A DNA stretch of 64,000 nt from Gammaproteobacteria bacterium (GTDB lineage: Bacteria > Pseudomonadota > Gammaproteobacteria > BMS3Bbin11), in contig JAADJE010000084.1 of assembly GCA_013150915.1 (NCBI GenBank), positions 1-64,000 of the forward strand, written 5' to 3'. Below the pieces are notes generated by a model, which was given only the letters and a program-made list of their open reading frames with translations, had not been told where the DNA came from and searched no databases. A program made the position numbers and the translations under genes. Of this stretch, positions 46,419 through 55,760 are shown one piece after another. The number at the start of each line of letters is the position of its first letter. Positions within the stretch are counted from its first letter, which is position 1.

Positions 46419-48449
46419 TTGGCAAAAGATAACCCCCTATTGATGCCACACGATATGCCGCCATTTTCTTCAATTAAGGCAAAGCATATCCGTCCTGCAC
46501 TTGAATCTATCATCGCTGACAACCAGCGAACCATTGATGCCCTGGTAAAAATAGAGGACCCTGACTGGGATATTTTTATCCAGCCACTCGAAGAACTTGA
46601 TGAACGTCTGTCAAAAATGTGGGATACCGTCTCTCTCCTGAACGCAGTACTGGATGATGAAGTATTCAGGGAGAACTATCGGCTATGCCTGCCAATCCTC
46701 TCCGACTATACCACCCGTCTGACACAGAATAAGCAACTTTACCGGCGGTACCAATCCGTACGGGACAGTTCCTCTTTTGCTGATTTTGATCTGGCACAGC
46801 AGACACTGATAGAAAATGCACTTCGTGACTTTCGGCTCTCCGGTGTTGCACTGCCTGAGGCTAAAAAAGAAAGCTTCAGGGCAATACAGTCTGAACTCTC
46901 AATATTGAGTAACCGTTTTGAAAAAAACGTGCTTGATGCAACGGACCACTGGTTCCTGCACATCCTTGATGAGAAAAAACTCTCCGGTCTTCCCGACACA
47001 GCGATTAGCCTTGCCAGAGAACAGGCCACTCATAAAGCACTTGATGGTTGGGTATTCAGCCTGCAGGCGCCGTACTATATTCCCTTTATTATGTTTGCCG
47101 ATGATCGTGTCCTACGCCGACAGATGTATGAGGCCCATGTTACACGTGCCAGTGATGCAGGACCAGATGCCGGTCGCTGGGATAATTCTACAATTATTGA
47201 CAATATACTTAAGCTGCGGCGGGAAAAAGCGGCTTTACTGGGCTTTGATGATTATGTCGATTATGCGCTACAGACACGTATGGCCGAAAATAGTCATACG
47301 GTAAGCGCGTTTCTCTCGCAGCTTTCAGCTGCCGCCAAACCCGCGGCTCAACGGGAACTTCTTGAGCTAAGTGCCTTTGCCTCGCAGGAGGGAATTTCGG
47401 AACTTCAGGCCTGGGATCTGCCCTATTACAGTGAAAAACTGCGCCAACGGCTTTATGACATCTCGCAGGAGGATGTGCGCCCCTGGTTTCCACTGGATAG
47501 CGTTCTGCATGGACTTTTTGAGGTCATTAATCGTCTTTTTGGGCTCACCGTCAAACGAAACAATAATGTCGAAATATGGCACACAGATGTGCGTTACTAC
47601 GAGATTTGTGACAACGCAGGGGCGGTACGCGGGCGTTTTTTTCTTGATCTTTTCGCTCGCAAAGGAAAGCGCGGCGGGGCCTGGATGGGTGACGGCATTA
47701 GCTACAAAAAAACATCTAAAGGGGTACAGAAACCCCTTGCCTGGCTGGTAACAAACTTCAGCCCGCCAGCGCCAGACAAGCCATCGCTGTTAAGCCATGA
47801 TGAAGTCATCACCCTGTTCCATGAATTTGGCCATGGTCTGCATCATCTGCTGACGCGCGTTGCCTATCCGGCCGTCTCCGGGATCAATGGCGTCCCCTGG
47901 GATGCGGTTGAATTACCCAGCCAGATGATGGAAAACTGGGCCTGGCAAAATGAAGTATTGAAAATGATTTCTGGTCATTTCGAAACAGGTGAACCGCTGC
48001 CTGTAAAAATGGTCACCCGCCTAAATGAGACAAAAATTTTCCAGGCCGGGATGTTGTTGCTGCGCCAGCTTGAATTCGCCCTGTTTGATTTGACTATCCA
48101 TCAGGGAACGGTTTCTGTAGACGTACAGCAGACTCTCGATCAGGTTCGTGCTGAGGTTTGCGTCTTTATCCCGCCTGAGTTCAATCGCTTTCAAAATAGT
48201 TTCTCTCACATATTTTCTGGCGGTTATGCCTCTGGCTACTATAGCTATAGCTGGGCAGAAGTGCTTTCAGCTGATGCCTTCAGCCTGTTTGAGGAAAAAG
48301 GAATATTTGACTCAGATACGGCCCTGTCTTTCCTTAAAAATATATTGGAAAAAGGCGGTAGTCAGGATACTCTGACATTGTTCAGGGCCTTTCGCGGTCG
48401 TGACCCTGTGATTGATGCACTTTTGCGACACCGGGGGCTAACGGCCTAA
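46419..48449 (+). CDS. prlC: Oligopeptidase A (M3 metallopeptidase)
   Basis: 676 residues from TTG 46419 (MAKDNPLLMPHDMPPF). AGAGG stands seven bases before it and the residues match the known N-terminus; the open frame continues upstream into the repeat copy B. Zinc site HEFGH is at about residues 467-471 in TLFHEFGHGLHHLLT. It is a cytoplasmic thimet-type peptidase that degrades small peptides, including cleaved signal peptides. Length is normal. A TTG start and a repeat element directly upstream are unusual. Confidence 0.94.
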   Translation: MAKDNPLLMPHDMPPFSSIKAKHIRPALESIIADNQRTIDALVKIEDPDWDIFIQPLEELDERLSKMWDTVSLLNAVLDDEVFRENYRLCLPILSDYTTRLTQNKQLYRRYQSVRDSSSFADFDLAQQTLIENALRDFRLSGVALPEAKKESFRAIQSELSILSNRFEKNVLDATDHWFLHILDEKKLSGLPDTAISLAREQATHKALDGWVFSLQAPYYIPFIMFADDRVLRRQMYEAHVTRASDAGPDAGRWDNSTIIDNILKLRREKAALLGFDDYVDYALQTRMAENSHTVSAFLSQLSAAAKPAAQRELLELSAFASQEGISELQAWDLPYYSEKLRQRLYDISQEDVRPWFPLDSVLHGLFEVINRLFGLTVKRNNNVEIWHTDVRYYEICDNAGAVRGRFFLDLFARKGKRGGAWMGDGISYKKTSKGVQKPLAWLVTNFSPPAPDKPSLLSHDEVITLFHEFGHGLHHLLTRVAYPAVSGINGVPWDAVELPSQMMENWAWQNEVLKMISGHFETGEPLPVKMVTRLNETKIFQAGMLLLRQLEFALFDLTIHQGTVSVDVQQTLDQVRAEVCVFIPPEFNRFQNSFSHIFSGGYASGYYSYSWAEVLSADAFSLFEEKGIFDSDTALSFLKNILEKGGSQDTLTLFRAFRGRDPVIDALLRHRGLTA

Positions 48450-48559
48450 TGTAAACCACCCTGTAAGCAAGAGATATGGCATAATCGGCCAAAGGCAACC
48501 TGGAATTAGCTGCTGATCAATTCTGTGCATACAGACAGGGTGCCTCCATTAAATAGAAC

Positions 48560-48652
48560 GTGCCATCACGGTGAGCGAAGCGCGGCAATCTCTTTGCTTG
48601 AAATCAGTCAGTTAGACATTGCTTCGTCACGACGTTCCTCGCCATGACAACG
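48560..48652. repeat. Degenerate inverted-repeat (REP-type) sequence
   Basis: GCCATCACGGTGAGCGAAG (48562..48580) and CTCGCCATGAC (48639..48649) are the arms of an imperfect inverted repeat with GCGGCAATCTC and ATTGCTTCG between. This GCGAAG/CTTCG pattern is a common dispersed repeat in proteobacterial genomes. A possible relative lies at 190..235. Confidence 0.5.
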
Positions 48653-48709
48653 CAAAGAGGAGTCCAAAAAAAGGCCTGTCTGGTCTATCCATTTCTGGAG
48701 AATTATTAT

Positions 48710-49633
48710 ATGCAAACGTGCAAAGTAGCACTCATACAATTACTGACCGGAATTTTCGTCGTCCTTTTTCTGGTGTTTCTAAATTACAATTTTCTGCATG
48801 AATTTTATATTGAAAACCAGGAAACACTTGCCGGCCCTATCATCAATGGTTTCATACTTGTTCTGTTCTTTTCCGGGCTAATACGAATTATCCAGGGTTA
48901 TCGTTTTTATTCACGTGAAGAGGCTGCCTTAAAAAAATTTCGCAAGAACCTGACCCGTGATATTGATGAACTGGATGAAGGAATCTCCAGCCAGAGCATA
49001 ATCGCACAGAGGTACCAGCGCGTCAGAGAGCTGCAGAAAGCGGGCACAAATGTAGACCAAAATGCACTGGCCGCCACTTTAATTGCACAACAAAGCCTGA
49101 GAACCAGTTATCCCATTTTCATTAATAATATTCTTATTCTGGCAGGGGTATTCGGCACTATTATCTCTCTGTCGATTTCACTGGTCGGTGCCAATGAAAT
49201 GATTTCCAGTGGTGGTAGCATCACTGGCATGACCACGGTTATACATGGCATGTCTACAGCATTATCTACCACCATGACGGCCATTTTCTGCTATGTGTTT
49301 TTCCATTTTTTCTATAGCAAGCTGACAGATATCCAGACAAACATTCTAAGCCAGATCGAAGAAATCACTCAAAGCCTGCTAGACGGTCACAATGTTACCG
49401 AATCAGATGTTTTGAGAAATACAGATAATATTCTTCAGCAGTTGCAATCATTGATTACCGAAATGAAAAACACCCAGGTGGAAAATAGCCATGCCGCCAT
49501 ACAGCTTGCAAACGTTATTAAAATTTCCCAGCAAAACAATGGCAGTATTAATCACCATATGGACAGACTGGAAACCTTGCTACGCGACGGCTTTCGTTTA
49601 CCGAAATTAAAGGGACCCTCTGATAATTCATGA
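48710..49633 (+). CDS. MotA/TolQ/ExbB-like ion-channel subunit
   Basis: 307 residues from ATG 48710. GGAG stands nine bases before it and the residues before it (frame from 48644) are in repeat sequence. About four membrane segments: 8-25, 43-60, 137-159 and 180-203. The last pair forms the conserved MotA/ExbB channel domain (STALSTTMTAIFCYVFF). A soluble helical middle (about 65-130) and a C-terminal helical tail follow. It is the stator-like subunit of a proton- or sodium-driven motor and pairs with the MotB-like gene after a 140-bp gap filled by repeat copy C. ZorA/GldL/ExbB-type families are alternatives. Confidence 0.7.
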   Translation: MQTCKVALIQLLTGIFVVLFLVFLNYNFLHEFYIENQETLAGPIINGFILVLFFSGLIRIIQGYRFYSREEAALKKFRKNLTRDIDELDEGISSQSIIAQRYQRVRELQKAGTNVDQNALAATLIAQQSLRTSYPIFINNILILAGVFGTIISLSISLVGANEMISSGGSITGMTTVIHGMSTALSTTMTAIFCYVFFHFFYSKLTDIQTNILSQIEEITQSLLDGHNVTESDVLRNTDNILQQLQSLITEMKNTQVENSHAAIQLANVIKISQQNNGSINHHMDRLETLLRDGFRLPKLKGPSDNS

Positions 49634-49774
49634 AGAACGCTCTTATGCCCAAAGACTGCCATCTCTTTATTAAGACGCTTCACAACAGTGCACCACTGTG
49701 TGCGCAGCTTAGCTTGATATGACAACACATGAATCACCCTCTGGATTATCCATGATTATTGGAGGAACCCTTAA
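49607..49774 (+). repeat. TIR-hairpin repeat, copy C (full, diverged ends)
   Basis: A 168-bp element with imperfect ends that both begin or end in TTAA (49607.. and ..49774). The central hairpin is AAG-CGC (49672..49678) with GCG...CTT (49702..49710) and CACAACAGTG (49681..49690) with CACTGTGTG (49694..49702). Its left end lies inside the last codons of the MotA-like gene and its right end carries the GGAGG ribosome-binding site of the MotB-like gene. Confidence 0.75.
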
Positions 49775-50704
49775 ATGAGTGGCTTTGTGGATCTACGGCT
49801 TAATCGCCGTCGTGGTGAAGATGAGGGCTTCTGGCCCAGCTTTACTGACATTATGACGGTTGTCGTGATGATCTTTCTGATGGGGATGGTCGTGGTGATG
49901 CTACAAAATATAGAAGTCACCAATAACATGAAATCCGCTTTGCTGGAAAAACAGAAAGCTACTCGGCTGGCAGAATCGACCTCACAGGAAAAGAACCTCG
50001 TAAGCAGCCAGCTATCTGAGGCAGAAGAAGAGCTGGCACGTCTGCGTATGTTGATAATTCTTGCCAACGACCGACGAAAAACTATGGAAGGCCAACTATC
50101 AACGGCTCAAAAGGAGCTACAATCCTTAGGCGATCTTTATTCTGCCCTGCAGGAATCGCATGACGCCGTAAGGCTTGAAAAAGAAAATGTTGATAAGCAG
50201 CTTGAAGACAAATCACGAATTCTGGCACGAATTGAAGCCCAGCTGAAAAAACTGATTCAACAGCAGTCGGTATTAACATCAGACCTTGCGCGCAGTAAAG
50301 AAGCTCAGAAGCTCTCCGAAAACAAACTTGCTATTATTACCTTACAGGCCACCGGTACCGACCAGGAACTGGCCAGTATCCGTGGTGAATTCAGCACGCT
50401 GCAGGTGAAATATGACAAACTGATAAAACCTGCCAGAACATCAAAAGGAAAACATGTTGTTGAAGTTTATTACACAAAGAAAGGTTCGGCAGATCTCTAC
50501 AAGATTAAGAACACAGGCCAGACTTCAATGACGACCGTTAATTATAAACAACTTCACAGCCGGCTTTCCAAATTGAAAAAAAAATACGGTAAGAATCTCT
50601 ATATTCGTTTAATCTTCCCGGAAGACAGTCGGCTTTCCTACAATGAAGCCTGGAAATTCTCAAAAGATATCCTGGGTAAATATGATTACTACCATACGAA
50701 TTAG
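49775..50704 (+). CDS. MotB-like stator protein with long coiled coil
   Basis: 309 residues. A short cytoplasmic N-terminus, then one membrane helix (about 19-44) starting FWPSFTDIMTVVVMIFL. Asp25 is in the position of the proton-carrying Asp of MotB and ExbD-like proteins. About 50-215 is a heptad-rich coiled coil. The C-terminal about 80 residues have no OmpA-type peptidoglycan-binding motif. ATG follows GGAGG that lies in repeat copy C. It should form the rod of an ion-driven motor with the upstream gene. The Zorya ZorB N-terminus is similar but its peptidoglycan-binding domain is missing here. Confidence 0.65.
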   Translation: MSGFVDLRLNRRRGEDEGFWPSFTDIMTVVVMIFLMGMVVVMLQNIEVTNNMKSALLEKQKATRLAESTSQEKNLVSSQLSEAEEELARLRMLIILANDRRKTMEGQLSTAQKELQSLGDLYSALQESHDAVRLEKENVDKQLEDKSRILARIEAQLKKLIQQQSVLTSDLARSKEAQKLSENKLAIITLQATGTDQELASIRGEFSTLQVKYDKLIKPARTSKGKHVVEVYYTKKGSADLYKIKNTGQTSMTTVNYKQLHSRLSKLKKKYGKNLYIRLIFPEDSRLSYNEAWKFSKDILGKYDYYHTN

Positions 50705-50769
50705 TTTGATGGGAGAAGGAATAAGCATGAAAGCATAGATCAACGGTAGAGTTCGAGATACCCAAAACC

Positions 50770-51012
50770 ATGCCGAAAAAGTTCAAAGATCTCCTTTCAC
50801 ACAATTCTGTTTCCTATTCGAGACATCGTCCAGATTATCCTGACTTACTGTTCAAATATTTATCGTCTGTTTGCCGACAGCACCGGCTGGCATGGGGCTG
50901 CGCGACCGGCTCTGGGGAAACCCAGAAACAAGGGCGTGTATGCAATGGCCGCTTTCCGTAAGGGCCTGGAAAAAACCTGAACGAGCATCCGCACGATGAT
51001 CGCTTCACTGTT
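50770..51012 (+). pseudogene. Methyltransferase pseudogene with internal deletion
   Basis: A short frame from 50770 reads like the start of a class I SAM methyltransferase (FKDLLSHNSVSYSRHRPDYPD, then WGCATGSGE as motif I). After about 50 residues the frame is lost. WPLSVRAWKKP encoded at 50946 in another frame resembles the C-terminus of the same family. Nearly all of the middle is missing, so it is an internally deleted remnant, not a functional gene. It lies between the MotB-like gene and the flavin-binding-type gene. Confidence 0.5.
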
Positions 51013-51038
51013 ATACTTCATTAACAGGTGAATATTTA

Positions 51039-51590
51039 GTGGCTAAACAATATCCGGGTATAACCGATGAATTGTCTGCTTTCATTGCAGATCAAAAAAT
51101 ATTTTTTGTTGGCACCGCCGCAGAAAGGGGCCGGGTGAATATCTCACCGAAGGGCATGGACTCATTACGTGTGATAAATGAAAACCGTGTCGTCTGGCTT
51201 AATCTTACCGGCAGTGGCAATGAAACGTCGGCACACATTCAACAGATCAACCGTATGACGATCATGTTTTGTTCCTTTTCAGGGAAACCGGTAATTCTTC
51301 GTCTCTATGGCGGCGCCCGGGAAATTACGTCTGAGGACGAAGAATGGCGTGAGCTCTATTCATTATTTTCGCCTATACCAGGAAGCCGTCAGATATTCGA
51401 TATTGATGTAGACCTGGTTCAAACCTCCTGTGGGATGGGCGTCCCTCTTTTTGATTATTCTGATGACCGAGACCTGCTTAATGACTGGGCACGTCAAAAA
51501 GGTAAAGAGGGGATAAAAAAATACTGGGAGGAGAATAATCAGCTAAGTATTGATGGTTTTCAGACAAATATACTGAAAAAAAATACCTGA
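51039..51590 (+). CDS. Pyridoxamine 5'-phosphate-oxidase family protein (FMN-binding split barrel)
   Basis: 183 residues from GTG 51039; AGGTGA stands eight bases before it. The FMN-binding split-barrel fold is suggested by FFVGTAAERGRVNISPKGMDS (positions 21-41), NRVVWLNLTGSGNETSAHI and RLYGGAREI. It is probably an F420/FMN-dependent or heme-utilisation-type oxidoreductase rather than PdxH itself, since the pyridoxal signature is absent. No signal peptide. It stands alone on the plus strand. Confidence 0.75.
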   Translation: MAKQYPGITDELSAFIADQKIFFVGTAAERGRVNISPKGMDSLRVINENRVVWLNLTGSGNETSAHIQQINRMTIMFCSFSGKPVILRLYGGAREITSEDEEWRELYSLFSPIPGSRQIFDIDVDLVQTSCGMGVPLFDYSDDRDLLNDWARQKGKEGIKKYWEENNQLSIDGFQTNILKKNT

Positions 51591-51886
51591 AGCGTCCCCG
51601 GCTAATGATATGGGATACGGTGACCTGGCGATACACCAGGGAATCTCTGATTTATTCATCCTTGCACCCGTCACGAAAGCCAGCGCCGCCCGAGTCAATT
51701 TTTGGGGTACTACGCGGACATCTCACGACAATTGTTTGCGGGACCGTATTGCTTCCTGGGGCATGGCCTGTGCCTGTCGCGCCCCCATTCGTGACAGGCA
51801 AGCAACTTTTCTTATTTAAACCTGTGTGCCAATACGTCAAATAGCGACATTTTACATCTCTAGCCGGGCTCCTTAATATCATCCCT
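51591..51886. other. Gap before glnE with an unassigned open frame
   Basis: Between the FMN-binding-type gene and glnE lie 296 bases. An open frame beginning near 51610 reads MGYGDLAIHQGIS and then loses resemblance. ANDMGYGDL is close to the start motif of sulfatases (DDMGYGDLG), so a decayed sulfatase start is possible. No complete gene is supported. Confidence 0.25.
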
Positions 51887-54784
51887 ATGAATCAGGATTC
51901 AATTAATCACTTCAACAAACGGCTTTTTCAGCTCCCAGATGAACTCCGGCAGAACGTGACCACCATCTTTGATGAAATCGCCGATCAATTACCTAATGAA
52001 TCAAGCAACACCACAGATTGGCTCGGTGCTTTGCCAGCAGTCCTCAGCGGCAGCCCTTTTATTGTCAGCCTTATCCGCAGAGACTCGACATATTTAACTG
52101 AACTGATAGACAATGGCAGCCTCTTTGCACCATTGGATACAAATGCCTTATTCTCCACCGTGGAGGCCTCCCTTGCCGCCACAGAGAATGAGCAGGAAAG
52201 GATGCACTGCCTGCGCTATGCACGTAATCAGGCCATGCTGCATATTGCCTTTCGTGACCTTGCCGGCTGGACAACACTCAACGAAGTAATGACCAGCCTG
52301 ACGAACACTGCCGTTGCCCTTCTTTCAGCAACGCTGGCACAGTCATACGATCTGATCGCGGCGAGGTATGGCACACCCCTCGGCTCTGAATCTGGCAGTG
52401 CTCAACGCTTGATCATTCTGGGTATGGGCAAACTGGGTGGCGGTGAACTAAATTTTTCTTCCGATGTCGATCTGATTTTCTGCTTCCCTGAAAATGGCCA
52501 GAGCTCTGCCCGGAGGCCACTTTCAAACCAGGATTTCTTTAGCCGTCAGGCAAAATTATTTATAAAGTTGCTGACAACACAGACGGCCGATGGCTTCGTC
52601 TACCGTGTCGACACACGTCTGCGGCCAAACGGTAACAGTGGCCCCTTATGTCTATCATTCAATGCCATGGAAAATTACTACCAACTGCACGGCAGAGACT
52701 GGGAGCGGTACGCCTATATCAAAGCCAGCGTGGTTGCTGGTGATCGGGGAAAGGGGCAGCAGCTTTTATCCCTCCTTCGCCCATTTATCTATCGCAAGTA
52801 TCTGGATTTTTCCGCAATTGAATCAATCCGTGATATGAAAGAAAAGATAGAACGCGAACTGCAACGTAAACAGGCGGCACAATGCAACATAAAACTTGGC
52901 CCTGGCGGCATCCGTGAGGTCGAGTTTATCGCTCAGGCTCATCAATTAATTCGTGGGGGGAGAACCCCGCAATTGCAGCAACAAAGCCTGCTACCAACTC
53001 TCGACCGGCTTCGTGCCTCCGCCTTAATCTCAAAAAAAGAATTTATCACTCTAACTGACGGTTATAAATTTTTACGCCGTTGTGAAAACCGCCTACAGAT
53101 GTATGCTGACCAACAAACCCATACCCTACCACAAAGCTCATTACAGCAGCTTATCCTTGCCTTCGTTATGAACTATGTCGACTGGCCGACCTTTCACCAT
53201 CACCTACAATGTCACATGCAGGACATCCATGAAATTTTTCATCGGCTTTTCATCTCTACAGCAGACCCGGAAGCGAGCTCTCCAATGCGGATCCTGAGCC
53301 ACTTATGGAACAACGAACTTGATGAGAAAACAACCGGCCAGACATTGCTAGACAATCATTATAAAAAACCTGACGTGCTGTTTTCACGCCTGCAGGCCTT
53401 TCGTAAGGGCTCCCTCTATAACAGCCTCAGTGCCTCAGCAAGAAGTCGCCTCGATCGTTTACTGCCCGTTCTGTTGTATGAAGTGGGCCATGTCGCTACG
53501 AATACAGATGAAACTGTTTTTCGTTGCCTCGACCTGCTTACTTCAATCGTCAGGCGCCCGGTCTATCTCTCCCTGTTGCTGGATAATAAAGCGGTACGAC
53601 ATCAGCTAATACATCTTACTTCTGCCAGCCCTTATGCGTCAGTATTAATTCAGCGCTATCCAATCCTCCTTGATGACCTGCTTACCGGTTATTCCCTGAG
53701 TGACTTTTCCTGTGAAGCATTATCAGCCGATCTTGGGCGGCGATTACAAACGACTGAACCGGGTGACCTGGAGCAACAGATGGGTCTACTCAGGGAGTTT
53801 AATCACAGCAAACTGCTTGCCGTGGTCTCACTGGATGTATCAACCCGGTTGACTGCAAGAGAAACGGGCAGAGCGCTTTCTGCAATTGCAGAAGCCTGTA
53901 TTAGAGAAAGCCTGAGAGTAAGCATAGAAGGCATCATTGCCAGGCACGGTACACTTGAGAATAGCGATCCAGCTAACGTGCCTTTCTGCATCATCGCCTA
54001 TGGAAAATTAGGCAGTCAGGAACTTGGCTTTGGTTCAGACCTGGATCTGGTCTTTGTTTCTGCCAGCCTGGCCGATTCAGTAAAAACGTCGGGCCCAAGA
54101 AAGGTCTTTGCCACACAATTTTTCGCTCGCATCGGTCAGCGCCTGGTTCATATAATATCGACCCGCACACCCGCCGGTCAATTGTACGAAATAGACATGC
54201 GGCTACGGCCAAGTGGAAATTCCGGGCCCCTGGTTACAAGCATCAGCCGATTACAGCGCTATCAGAGAGAAAAGGCCTGGACCTGGGAGCACCAGGCCCT
54301 GGTCAGGGCCCGCGTCATTGCCGGTGACCCGGTGCTTGCACAGGCCTTCAGCACCCTGCGTGAGGAAATTCTTTGCCGCAGGCGTGATGAAGAAAAGCTG
54401 CGGATTGATGTTATCGACATGCGTGAAAAGATGCGGCAGGCAAAAAATACGGTTAATGGCAATAAATTTGACCTTAAAGAAGGCCATGGAGGTATTGTTG
54501 ACATCGAATTTATGGTGCAATATATGGTTCTGCGCTGGGCCCATAAGTATCCGCAGTTGACAATGCACACGGAAACAATGTCTCTGCTTGATGCCCTTAA
54601 GGATCTTGAGCTGCTTGAGCCGGAAACTCACCAGGCTTTGACCGGCGCATTTTCGAGCTGGCTGGAAAAAAGCTATCGGCTTAAATTAAATGAACACCAG
54701 GCAATAATACCTGTTGCGGCCGCGAGGACCCTGTCACGACAAGTAACTGAAATCTGGAACACACTGCTTTCTGGAAAGCAATAA
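51887..54784 (+). CDS. glnE: Bifunctional glutamine synthetase adenylyltransferase/deadenylase
   Basis: 965 residues with two nucleotidyltransferase domains. The N-terminal one (deadenylase) has GGGELNFSSDVDLIF near 183; the C-terminal one (adenylylase) has GSQELGFGSDLDLVF near 706. Helical PII-responsive regions lie between. It switches glutamine synthetase off and on by adenylylating a Tyr, according to nitrogen supply. Both G-S-D-x-D catalytic motifs are intact. ilvE starts 20 bases downstream on the same strand. Confidence 0.96.
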   Translation: MNQDSINHFNKRLFQLPDELRQNVTTIFDEIADQLPNESSNTTDWLGALPAVLSGSPFIVSLIRRDSTYLTELIDNGSLFAPLDTNALFSTVEASLAATENEQERMHCLRYARNQAMLHIAFRDLAGWTTLNEVMTSLTNTAVALLSATLAQSYDLIAARYGTPLGSESGSAQRLIILGMGKLGGGELNFSSDVDLIFCFPENGQSSARRPLSNQDFFSRQAKLFIKLLTTQTADGFVYRVDTRLRPNGNSGPLCLSFNAMENYYQLHGRDWERYAYIKASVVAGDRGKGQQLLSLLRPFIYRKYLDFSAIESIRDMKEKIERELQRKQAAQCNIKLGPGGIREVEFIAQAHQLIRGGRTPQLQQQSLLPTLDRLRASALISKKEFITLTDGYKFLRRCENRLQMYADQQTHTLPQSSLQQLILAFVMNYVDWPTFHHHLQCHMQDIHEIFHRLFISTADPEASSPMRILSHLWNNELDEKTTGQTLLDNHYKKPDVLFSRLQAFRKGSLYNSLSASARSRLDRLLPVLLYEVGHVATNTDETVFRCLDLLTSIVRRPVYLSLLLDNKAVRHQLIHLTSASPYASVLIQRYPILLDDLLTGYSLSDFSCEALSADLGRRLQTTEPGDLEQQMGLLREFNHSKLLAVVSLDVSTRLTARETGRALSAIAEACIRESLRVSIEGIIARHGTLENSDPANVPFCIIAYGKLGSQELGFGSDLDLVFVSASLADSVKTSGPRKVFATQFFARIGQRLVHIISTRTPAGQLYEIDMRLRPSGNSGPLVTSISRLQRYQREKAWTWEHQALVRARVIAGDPVLAQAFSTLREEILCRRRDEEKLRIDVIDMREKMRQAKNTVNGNKFDLKEGHGGIVDIEFMVQYMVLRWAHKYPQLTMHTETMSLLDALKDLELLEPETHQALTGAFSSWLEKSYRLKLNEHQAIIPVAAARTLSRQVTEIWNTLLSGKQ

Positions 54785-54804
54785 ACAATCCTACAGGAGA
54801 TACA

Positions 54805-55734
54805 ATGATGTCGATGGCTGACCGTGACGGTGTCATCTGGTATGACGGTCAACTGGTTCCCTGGCGTGAAGCCACTACCCACGTTTTGACCCACACCCTG
54901 CACTATGGGCTGGGTGTTTTCGAAGGCGTTCGCGCCTACGATGCGAAGGGCGGAGCGGCGATCTTCCGTCTGGGAGATCACACCAACCGATTATTCCAGT
55001 CTGCGCATATTCTGAAAATGGATATTCCTTACAGCAAACAGGAACTAAATGATGCTCAGCGAATAACCGTGCGCGAGAACGGCCTCAAGAATGCCTACCT
55101 GAGGCCCATGTGTTTCTATGGTGCAGAAGGCATGGGGCTGCGTGCAGACAATCTGAAAACCCACACCATCATCGCGGCCTGGGACTGGGGCTCATATTTT
55201 GGTGGGGAAGTAATGGAAACGGGTATTCGCATACACACATCGTCCTTTACCCGTCACCATGTCAACGTCACGATGTGCAAGGCAAAGTCGAATGGAAATT
55301 ATATCAATTCGATACTTGCGCTACAGGAGGCCCGTGCCAATGGTTATGATGAAGCCCTGCTGCTTGATACGGAAGGATTTGTTGCTGAGGGCAGCGGTGA
55401 AAACATATTTATCGTCCGGGATAATATCATCTATACCCCAGAGCTGACTTCTGCACTGGAAGGAATTACTCGCGACACCATAATTTATTTCATTGAAGAG
55501 CTGGGCCTCCGGTTGATCGAAAAACGCATCACCCGCGATGAGGTCTATATTGCCGATGAGGCCTTTTTTACCGGCTCTGCGGCAGAAGTTACGCCAATCC
55601 GTGAACTGGATAATCGACAGATCGGTGAGGGCAACAGGGGGCCAATAACGACGAGGCTTCAGGCGATGTACTTCGATCAAATACATGGCCGTAAAGACGG
55701 GCATGATGAATGGCTAACCCGAGTCTACGATTGA
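54805..55734 (+). CDS. ilvE: Branched-chain amino acid aminotransferase
   Basis: 309 residues of fold-type IV PLP enzymes. Catalytic Lys is in CKAKSNGNY near residue 160, and the substrate and cofactor residues include GLGVFEGVRAY near 33 and TGSAAEVTPIRELD near the end. It transfers the amino group onto branched-chain 2-oxo acids. AGGAGATAC precedes the ATG. It follows glnE by 20 bases and precedes the zinc-ribbon gene, and may share the glnE transcript. Confidence 0.95.
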   Translation: MMSMADRDGVIWYDGQLVPWREATTHVLTHTLHYGLGVFEGVRAYDAKGGAAIFRLGDHTNRLFQSAHILKMDIPYSKQELNDAQRITVRENGLKNAYLRPMCFYGAEGMGLRADNLKTHTIIAAWDWGSYFGGEVMETGIRIHTSSFTRHHVNVTMCKAKSNGNYINSILALQEARANGYDEALLLDTEGFVAEGSGENIFIVRDNIIYTPELTSALEGITRDTIIYFIEELGLRLIEKRITRDEVYIADEAFFTGSAAEVTPIRELDNRQIGEGNRGPITTRLQAMYFDQIHGRKDGHDEWLTRVYD

Positions 55735-55760
55735 AGGCGCGCTAAAGCAGGAGAAAAACT

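Noticed and set aside
46226-49774. TTAA target duplications of a piggyBac-like element
   Set aside because: TTAA is at the ends of copies B and C but is part of the palindromic ends, and copy A has other termini.
48710-50704. Zorya anti-phage system
   Set aside because: The N-terminal membrane parts are ZorA/ZorB-like, but no zorC, zorD or zorE gene adjoins and the MotB-like protein lacks a peptidoglycan-binding domain.
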